A DNA stretch of 12,060 nucleotides from Dunaliella salina (Eukaryota; Chlorophyta; Chlorophyceae; Chlamydomonadales; Dunaliellaceae), in NCBI GenBank assembly GCA_002284615.2, contig MU070634.1:10828-22887 (forward strand), in the 5' to 3' direction. Each line of letters starts with the position of its first letter. Within the stretch, counting starts at the first letter, position 1. Below the pieces are notes generated by a model. The model searched no databases, was not told the origin of the DNA, and was given only the letters and a program-made list of their open reading frames with translations. Both the position numbers and the translations under genes were made by a program. Of this stretch, positions 6,560 to 12,060 are shown piece after piece.

Positions 6560-7528
6560 CGAATGTGCTCAGGTCGTTGATTACTGATTGGTGCATGAGT
6601 AGGGGCAAAATACCAGACACTCAGTTTGGGTTTTGCCCAGGGCGCAATACTTTGCAACCTATCTTCATTTTGAGGCATCTGCAACACGCAGCACAAGTAA
6701 GGCATCCACATTCCTCACCCAGGCTGCATGCTGCCTTTATAGATTTCAAGCAGGCCTACGACACCATTCCGGGTGCACCCCACAGTGTGGGTCAAACAGG
6801 GCTGCCCTCTTTCGCCCTTGCTTTTCTCCCTGTACATTAATGATGTGGACTGGATTGCAGAGGAATGCACGGGTGCAGTGACAGGGACAGAGAATTTCCA
6901 TGTGTCGCACTTGCTATTCGCTGATGACATGACCTTGCTAAGTAATTCTGAGGACAATATGCAGCGAATGCTGAATCGGTTACATTTATATGCTCAAAAG
7001 AAGCACCTCATAATTAATGTCAGCAAATCAGAGATGGTTCACTTTAACTCCCAGGGACCTAGGCTGCCCACATTTAGAGTGGGTGGAGCTGCGCTGCAAT
7101 GTAAGGAGAGCTTCAAGTATCTAGGTATGGTTTTCCACAAGACGCTGAATATGGAGAAGTCCTCTGAGCATGTTGCTGGTGCTGTCATGGCTGCTTCTGG
7201 TCGCATTTCCCAATTTGTGCGTGATTATGAGTTGGATAGTAGTCTGAGGGCCGCCCTCTGGCTTGGGAAGACGTACTTGGTTCCGGCAGCTATGTATGGC
7301 AGCCAGGTCTGGGCTACTGGTTTTTTGCAACGGGATCCAGTGCTTAAAAGTGATCTGCAGGTCAGGCACTTCGGTTTTTTGGAGCGCATTCTAGGGGTGA
7401 AGCGCTCCACTTCCAACTGGGCAGTTCTGCGAGAGTGTGGACATGAGCATCTGCAATTCAATTGGTTTAGAGGCGTGGCAAAGATGTATAACAGCATGCT
7501 AGCAGTCAGCAGCGCAGCTCAGCGCTGA
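6558..7528 (+). pseudogene. Family-A LINE reverse transcriptase domain with internal deletion
   Basis: This is the polymerase that would copy the element's RNA into DNA at a nicked target. In the frame ending at 6840: NVLRSLITDWC, GRNTLQPIFILRHLQ, then motif A as FIDFKQAYDTIP with its catalytic Asp codon at 6742-6744. At 6766-6773 the frame changes and the sequence jumps straight to VKQGCPLSPLLF (motif B), so roughly 50 residues that normally lie between motifs A and B are missing. The second frame (to 7528) carries LYINDV, motif C LLFADDMTLL with the paired Asp codons at 6923-6928, INVSKSE, FKYLGM (motif E) and a thumb-like part with LVPAAMYGSQVWATGF and ECGHEHLQFNWF. Both catalytic motifs survive, but the deletion and frameshift make the enzyme dead. 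The 5' side of the element (ORF1, N-terminal endonuclease if any) is absent. Confidence 0.88.
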
Positions 7529-8176
7529 GCAGCAACAGCAACACTCTCCGCAAGGTGATTCAGGCTGACTATCAAATACACCCCAGAGCGCCAAACTGCT
7601 GGACTGCGCAAGTGCTTGATGATTTTCAAGGGTTGAGCAAGTGTGATGAGTATGTGCGAGCATTCCAAACTGGTGATCCTAATAGGCTGCAAGAATTTGC
7701 TGATGATTTGAGGCTGTGAATGCGTAAGGTCTGGAACACTGATGACGATCATGCTCCGCACTTGCCAATGCCTCGCGACTCTGTGGCCATTTACAAGGCT
7801 TTCTTTGGTGTGCCTTTTTTTTCAAGTGTGCGTTCTCCTGTGGGAACCCCTCGTCACATGTACCTGAACCTGTCAAGACATGTATTGCGTAATGTTAGTT
7901 GTTTCAGATTACGTACTCACACCTTGCGTGCGGACTGTGCGATTTGGTCCCGTGAATAGATTTCTCCTATTTTGATAGATGCAGCTTGCATGAGGATCAA
8001 GATGAAGTTCATGTGCTTCTCAAGTGTTCATGTCCTGAGGCGGGCCAGATCCGGCGTAGGTACATTGAGCTGTTTCAATGGATTGATCATTTCTCCCAAG
8101 CTGAAGCTTGTGTGCAACAGGTCAGCATTCCTATGGTTCCTGATTTTTGGCGAAGCCCCATTCATGGGGCGTGAGC
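7529..8176 (+). pseudogene. Family-A LINE post-RT connector and zinc knuckle (continuation)
   Basis: This follows the RT directly, in a different frame after a shift near 7528. NTLRKVIQADYQ leads to NCWTAQVLDDFQG and EFADDLRL, then an in-frame TGA at 7717-7719 where the paralogue at 6281-6559 has Arg. The same frame continues MRKVW...FFGVPF...RHMYLNLSRHVLRNVSCFRL...IW to a second stop at 7957-7959. A further shift leads to FDRCSLHEDQDEVHVLLKC (7971-8027) and GQIRRRYIELFQ. The knuckle has Phe (TTT) where the first Cys is expected. After VPDFW the similarity to other copies is lost and the frame ends near 8174. Two stops and two frameshifts place this copy among old remnants. Confidence 0.82.
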
Positions 8177-8216
8177 CCCTAGGTTTGGCTGTTTCCCGGT
8201 ACAGTTCACACCTGGC

Positions 8217-8590
8217 TGCCCAGGCTCACCCAGCGCACCCCCCGCTCTGAAACCCGGCATGCAGGCCAAGCAAACTACTTCAGTCAGCTCCGTGATGTTA
8301 GGGGGGCTGATGGGGTCGTGTACAAAGTGCACTGAAACTTCCCTGTATGAGCAGCTGGGCAGAAGATGCCCAGCATGGCCTGCCCAGCGCACCCCCCGCC
8401 CTGAATCCCGGCATGCAGGCCAAGCAAGCTACTTCAGTCAGCTCCGTGATGTCAGGGGGGCTGATGGGGTCGTGTGCAAACTGCTCTGAAACTCCCTCCC
8501 TCCTGGTAGCTGAGTAGAAAGTGCCCGGCATGGCTCGCCCACCGCACCCCACGTCCTGACGGTTGGCATACAGGTCAAACCAAACTACTT
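8217..8590. repeat. 154-bp tandem repeat, about 2.5 units, GC-rich
   Basis: The landmark CGCACCCC starts at 8234, 8388 and 8543 (steps of 154 and 155). Units one and two share CGGCATGCAGGCCAAGCAA, CTACTTCAGTCAGCTCCGTG and GGGGGGCTGATGGGGTCGTG almost base for base; unit three is partial and more diverged. The unit length is not a multiple of three. Minus-strand frames at 8162-8392 and 8298-8552 repeat ITELTEV.CLACMPGFRAGGALG simply because they translate the repeat; no protein family is implied. Confidence 0.9.
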
Positions 8591-9059
8591 ATCGGGATAT
8601 TCGGAGTTTGGTGCCCTGGGGTGCAGCGAGCAGAGCTAGGGAGCGGAGATTCTTCAATGTTTTGACAAAGATTCCACGATGTTTTGGTTTGACCGGCCCA
8701 GCCGGCTAACCCACGCCCACGGAACAGCATCTGATGTTACGGAATCAATCAGTACACACATGTTCACGCAACTTCTGAGTCCGGGGCTCGGGAGCGGCGT
8801 GCCAGACAAAATCCATGTGCTCAGCATATGATTCCGGCACGCCCGCAATCATCGCATACCAATAATTTCAATTACGATTACATCCACACCGTTTACTTAA
8901 GGCATGGTGTACCCTGCACAGCGATGAGAAGGTTGGCAAGCTTTACTGCGGTTTAAAGAGGAGCAGGGCACCTTCCCCCTGCATTGATGGAGTTGTGTCT
9001 CTGGCACATGGCCTGCCTGGTCCAGTTCCAGGTGATGGTGGGCAAAGGGGGTCAGCTTG
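8591..9059. other. Stretch without recognised genes
   Basis: The composition is moderately GC-rich. No ORF with a recognisable domain, no tRNA fold and no clear repeat is visible. A short GC dyad (CCGGCCCAGCCGG at about 8694-8706) is present. Small minus-strand frames at 8654-8848 and 8897-9109 show nothing that I can name. Confidence 0.4.
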
Positions 9060-9560
9060 CATGACTCTCCCTCAGCATTACACCGCAAAGCATGGAATAC
9101 ATGCAGCAAACATCATGCATAATGGGCATAATGGAGTGCATGAAGTAACCGTGATGTAGAATGTATGCAGCAATCTTGGTGCACAATGTGCAAACACAGC
9201 ACGCAGCACAGCAATGCAGTGATCCATGCAGCAATGCACAGCCATGCAGTGATCCACTCAGCTACGCACATAGGCATGCATGCTTCAATGCGTGCAGCTC
9301 TGTGCAAAGCCATGCATGCAGTAATGCATGAGCAACATGCAGAGCCAAGCATGCAGAGATGCCGACGGCAATGCATGCGGTGATCCATGCAGGCTGGCAA
9401 TGCAGGAAGCCATTCATGCAGGCTGGCAGTGCACACGTCCATGCATGCAGTAATGCATACAGTGATGCGCGTAGTGCTGTGCAAAGCCATGCATGAATTC
9501 ATGAGCATCATGCAAACCCAAACATGTCGTAATGCATGCTGCAGTGCACAAAGCAAGGTA
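9060..9560. repeat. CATGCA/ATGCAG-rich degenerate repeat region
   Basis: More than twenty ATGCA words occur between 9100 and 9540, many as the self-complementary CATGCATG or GCATGC. Longer echoes exist: GTGCAAAGCCATGCATG at 9302 and 9480 (178 apart), ATGCAGGCTGGCA at 9387 and 9416 (29 apart), and CATGCAGTGATCCA near 9225-9255. This suggests a short motif amplified in several rounds. The 153-codon minus-strand frame (9113-9574), rich in Cys, His, Met and Ala, is a translation of this repeat and I do not treat it as a gene. Confidence 0.75.
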
Positions 9561-9663
9561 CGCTGATAAAGCATTCACACTTGCTCGCGCATCATGGCAT
9601 GCTCAAGTGCTGTCATGGGCATTTTGGCTCTTGCAATTCAAGGGGGATTGTGACTGAAAGCCC

Positions 9664-9713
9664 CTGTCAATGACAGAATGGCTTCGCCAATTTTTCAGCG
9701 TCGCTTGCGACGC
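9664..9713. repeat. Two small hairpins upstream of a LINE fragment
   Basis: CTGTCA-A-TGACAG lies at 9664-9676 and GCGTCGC-TT-GCGACGC at 9698-9713, the second with a 7-bp GC-rich stem. They sit just before the point where family-A similarity starts (about 9732). They may mark the insertion site context or be chance; no function is assigned. Confidence 0.55.
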
Positions 9714-9731
9714 CTCCCCCACTTGTCTTTC

Positions 9732-9866
9732 CCGGCAGAACAACAAACTTCCTCATTGTATTTCTGAGCTTATGGATTTGTTTATGGCTGGCGTAGACCA
9801 GTCACAGACTGATTGGCCGAATGACTTGGCTGAAGGTCCCCAAGACATTGTAACCTAACCTAACAT
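9732..9866 (+). pseudogene. Family-A LINE 3' end with (CTAAC)n-type tail
   Basis: The frame reads RQNNKLPHCISELMDLF, then MAGVDQSQTDWPNDLAEGP, and ends at the TAA 9856-9858, in the position of the C-terminus at 4084-4212. Instead of stopping after AEGP it continues four codons (QDIV plus T) because the expected stop is changed. The tail ACATTGTAACCTAACCTAAC follows and runs directly into the next family-A fragment at about 9866. The part 5' of 9732 is unrelated, so this is a strongly 5'-truncated copy. Confidence 0.8.
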
Positions 9867-10276
9867 TTGGATCTGTCTCAACATGTTGTCAGGAATGCCA
9901 GCCGTTTCCGCCTTAGGGCTCACAAACTGAAGGTGGAGACAGCGACTTGGGATACTCGGAACTCTCTCATGTATGACCACTGCTCTTGTGCAAGATTCAG
10001 GGTGAAGCGCATGCCCTTTTGGTGTGCAGAGACACAGACGTCTGTACTTTGAGGAGAAAGTATGCTTCCTTGTTCAACTGCTTCCCAGCTACTTTTTCGC
10101 TGGAGCAACCTTATTTACACCAAGTTAGTGCCAAGGCCGTACATGATTACCTCTTGCAACACAACAATCTAAATCTAAATCTTTATTTATTCATTTCTGA
10201 GCTTATGGGCACTAAGATGGCTGGCAAGGACCAGTCACAGGCCGATCAGCCGAACACTCTGGCTGAAGGTCCTTTT
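9866..10276 (+). pseudogene. Family-A LINE fragment: post-RT region, zinc knuckle and C-terminus
   Basis: LDLSQHVVRNASRFRLRAHK, then KVETATWDTR, then YDHCS gives the start of the zinc knuckle, with Tyr (TAT) in the place of the first Cys. A one-base deletion just after the second Cys shifts to the frame with CKIQGEAHALLVC, LRRKYASLFNCF, a connecting part, and ELMGTKMAGKDQSQADQ, LAEGP. Restoring one base would give exactly C-x9-H-x4-C, so the knuckle spacing C-x2-C-x9-H-x4-C is supported. The end does not carry the family-A tail: at about 10271 it changes to a family-B 3'-UTR block. It lies head to tail with the copy at 9732-9866. Confidence 0.82.
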
Positions 10277-10350
10277 CCTTAATTGATGTAGGGAGAGTTC
10301 CTCTGTCAACATAGTTTTCCTTTTCTTTTCATCTTTTCTCTAGTTTACAG
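10271..10350 (+). other. Family-B-type 3' UTR block and pyrimidine tail, plus strand
   Basis: TCCTTTTCCTTAATTGATG, then TAGGGAGAGTTCCTCTG, then a C/T-rich tract to about 10343 match 5911-5993. The block is joined directly to the coding end of a family-A fragment rather than to a family-B ORF, and it lacks the hairpin half. This is either a recombination between families or a 3' module shared by both. Confidence 0.75.
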
Positions 10351-10351
10351 T

Positions 10352-10995
10352 TTTAGCAAGGAAAGCAAATGACATGTTGTGGCATGCTCACAGCTAGCCT
10401 CCCTCATCAATTAAGGAGTCACATTGGCTCACAACAGCCGGATCATCCATGAATTAATGGAAGTCTAGGACAAGGAAAGTAGACAACATGCTGTGGCATG
10501 CTCGCAGCAAGAGAACCAGATCATTCAAAGAAAAGGAAAGAAATGTGATGGAGGCTGAGCAAATCTCCAACATCAATAAAGGAGACACATTCAATGATTG
10601 GCTCACAAGAAAATCATGTCATTCATTGAAGTTTAGGGCAAGGAAAGCAAATGACTAATGTGGTATGCTTGCAGCAAGAGAAACAGATCACTCAATAAAG
10701 TGTAGTGCAAGGAAAGCAAATGACAAGTTGTGGTGTGCTTACACCAAAGAGCATCAGATCTTTCATCGAAGTTTAAGGCAAGGAAAGCAAATGACGTCTT
10801 GGGGCACGCTCACAGCAGGAAAATGAGATCATTAAAATGAAAGAAAAGGAAACCTAAGGAGGCAGACAAAACCTCTCTTTATCAAGTAAGGAAAGGAGAC
10901 GCATTGGCTCACAAGAGCCGGATCATTCATCAAAGTCCATGGCAAGGAAGGAAGGTGACATGCAGTCGCATGCTTGCAGCAAGAGAGCATCATAA
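10352..10995. repeat. Alternating X/Y repeat array (X about 70 bp; Y derived from the family-B 3' UTR)
   Basis: X starts with GCAAGGAAAGCAAATGAC and continues TGTGGCATGCTCACAGCAAG, then AGATCATTCAT. Copies begin near 10355, 10469, 10638, 10707, 10778 and 10942; the third to fifth are adjacent at steps of 69 and 71 bases. Y (about 70-100 bp; 10398-10467, 10529-10635, 10837-10940) holds ATCAATTAAGGA, GGAGACGCATTGGCTCA and the GGCTC/GAGCC hairpin, and is the reverse complement of the family-B 3'-UTR block. The order is X-Y-X-Y-X-X-X-Y-X. X was not found in either retrotransposon family. Small ORFs here have no meaning. Confidence 0.82.
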
Positions 10996-10999
10996 TCCA

Positions 11000-11940
11000 G
11001 CTTCACCAGTCACACAGCTGCAGCATCCAATCAACCATGCAAAAGGTCAGTTACGCCGAACTCAAAGCAAATAAGTTGGAAGGCAAAGTTCAAGGCTCTT
11101 TGGAACAGGATATCAACACTGGTATAGCACATAGAAAGCATAGGAAGCCACGAATTTCTTGGAGGCTGAATCTATCACTGAGCGAAAATCAAGGATGGTG
11201 AATAAGCAAGAAAATGATGCGAAAATTGGCAGCAGAGCTTGTTGTTCAATAACAAGTGAGCGAGCAAGTAAATCATATGAACACATCATTTGAACAAGTG
11301 TACACTGTCTTGAGTATTCAATGTTCACAAAAAAGGAGAGCGCGGGGCTAATTATTATCATTTCTGAAACGAGTACAAGAAGCACACACTGCATGCAAAG
11401 CAATCTAAGGACATTTTCTTTCACTTCTCTATGATTTTCTAACTGCAAATAGATTCAGAATGTTAAATACACTTAAAGCACGGCAGCACAATAGGCCAGA
11501 TTGTATTCCAGAGAAAGTTGAATTCCAGGCCAGGTCGTATTCTGAAGAAGAAGGGTGTTTAATCCAGGATGTTGCTCTTTGACAGTCATCATCAACTCAA
11601 GCTGTGGAGTCGTTTGACGGCTTTGAAGAAAGGGAGCTTGAAGAGCTCTTATGCTTCAGCACGCTGCTTGTGCCAGACCTTTCAGATTGAATTTCTGCAG
11701 GGGAATGATTGCACCGCGGAGAACATCGTCATTTGTACAGGCTCATGAGCATTAAGGCAGCAAGTCTTCTTACATGCAGCCTCAAAGCAGGAGCTGCAAC
11801 AAATGCAGCAAAAATGAAACCTGCTTAACAAAGCATTTTGACACAAGGAGTTTGCCAATCATGCACAATTTCCTCACGAAATGCCCTGTATAAAATCAAA
11901 CTGTCGCATTTTCATCACAAAGCAGCCAAAAGAAGCATTG
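11000..11940. other. Stretch without recognised genes
   Basis: There is no domain-bearing reading frame. A 75-codon plus frame (10974-11201) and a 111-codon minus frame (11113-11448, hydrophobic in the middle) overlap each other on opposite strands and show no motif that I recognise. A short imperfect duplication lies at 11492-11514 and 11528-11550 (AGGCCAG.T.GTATTC), 36 bases apart. If a host gene or regulatory sequence exists in the window, this is where it could hide, but nothing supports one. Confidence 0.4.
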
Positions 11941-11950
11941 GTCACAATCT

Positions 11951-11965
11951 GTGTGTGTGTGTGTG

Positions 11966-12060
<95 letters not shown>
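11951..12060. repeat. (GT)n microsatellite, right end
   Basis: About 110 bases of GT dinucleotides with two phase breaks (TT near 11966 and 12013) run to the last base of the window. Confidence 0.97.

Noticed and set aside
8162..8552. Two minus-strand frames sharing a repeated peptide (ITELTEV, CLACMPGFRAGG)
   Set aside because: The shared peptide is the translation of the 154-bp tandem repeat. The unit is not a multiple of three and the frames end at once outside it.
9113..9574. 153-codon minus-strand frame rich in Cys, His and Met, superficially like a small secreted cysteine-rich protein
   Set aside because: It lies wholly in the CATGCA repeat tract. Its residues simply mirror the repeat words, with no conserved spacing or domain.
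9845..9866. CCTAACCTAA considered as an interstitial telomere
   Set aside because: There are only two units, positioned exactly at a LINE 3' end. A retrotransposon tail explains it better.
11113..11448. 111-codon minus-strand frame with a hydrophobic middle, possibly a membrane protein
   Set aside because: There is no homologue that I recognise, no supporting start context, and it overlaps an opposite frame of similar quality in AT-rich DNA.

Overview
The window looks like nuclear repeat DNA of a eukaryote. Long (GT)n microsatellites sit at both ends, several minisatellite-type tandem arrays lie between them, and the only recognisable coding sequence comes from decayed non-LTR (LINE-type) retrotransposons. 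I found no intact host gene, no rRNA or tRNA, no bacterial operon and no CRISPR array. The wording of the reverse transcriptase reminds me of LINE families abundant in some green algal genomes. That is an impression from memory, not a search result, so the host stays unassigned. Single ambiguous bases (n at 1807 and 5784) suggest a draft assembly.

Two retrotransposon families can be told apart. Family 'A' has a reverse transcriptase, a post-RT connector, a C-x2-C-x9-H-x4-C zinc knuckle and a C-terminus ending in ...LAEGP. Its fragments lie at 690-927, 4084-4240, 6281-8176, 9732-9866 and 9866-10276, all on the + strand. Family 'B' is seen only through its C-terminal half: a C-x4-C-x7-H-x4-C knuckle, an RHN motif, an RPD...EIK restriction-like endonuclease candidate, a conserved tail of unknown function, and a 3' UTR with a GGCTC/GAGCC hairpin and a pyrimidine-rich end. 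Its copies lie at 482-688 (-), 4241-4623 (-), 4624-5995 (+) and 6137-6280 (+), with isolated 3'-UTR modules in 10271-10938.

Layout: 1-60 GT microsatellite; 160-450 degenerate CTGAATCAG-rich repeats; 482-927 a B(-)/A(+) fragment pair; 930-2080 non-coding with small dyads; 2090-2181 a long imperfect inverted repeat; 2402-3970 repeat-rich DNA with an approximately 146-159-bp array and a five-unit 86-bp array; 4084-8176 the retrotransposon cluster, including a 383-bp inverted pair of family-B 3' ends, a 144-bp direct repeat and a chimeric, permuted A/B reading frame; 8217-8590 a 154-bp tandem array; 9060-9560 a CATGCA-rich region; 9664-10350 two nested family-A fragments and a B-type 3' tail; 10352-10995 an alternating X/Y array built partly from the B 3'-UTR module; 11000-11940 nothing recognised; 11951-12060 GT microsatellite.

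The genes do not work together as a pathway. The window is a graveyard of nested, inverted and recombined LINE copies. Its most interesting content is the architecture of family B (zinc knuckle, endonuclease and unknown conserved tail) and the reuse of its 3'-end hairpin module in a separate tandem array.
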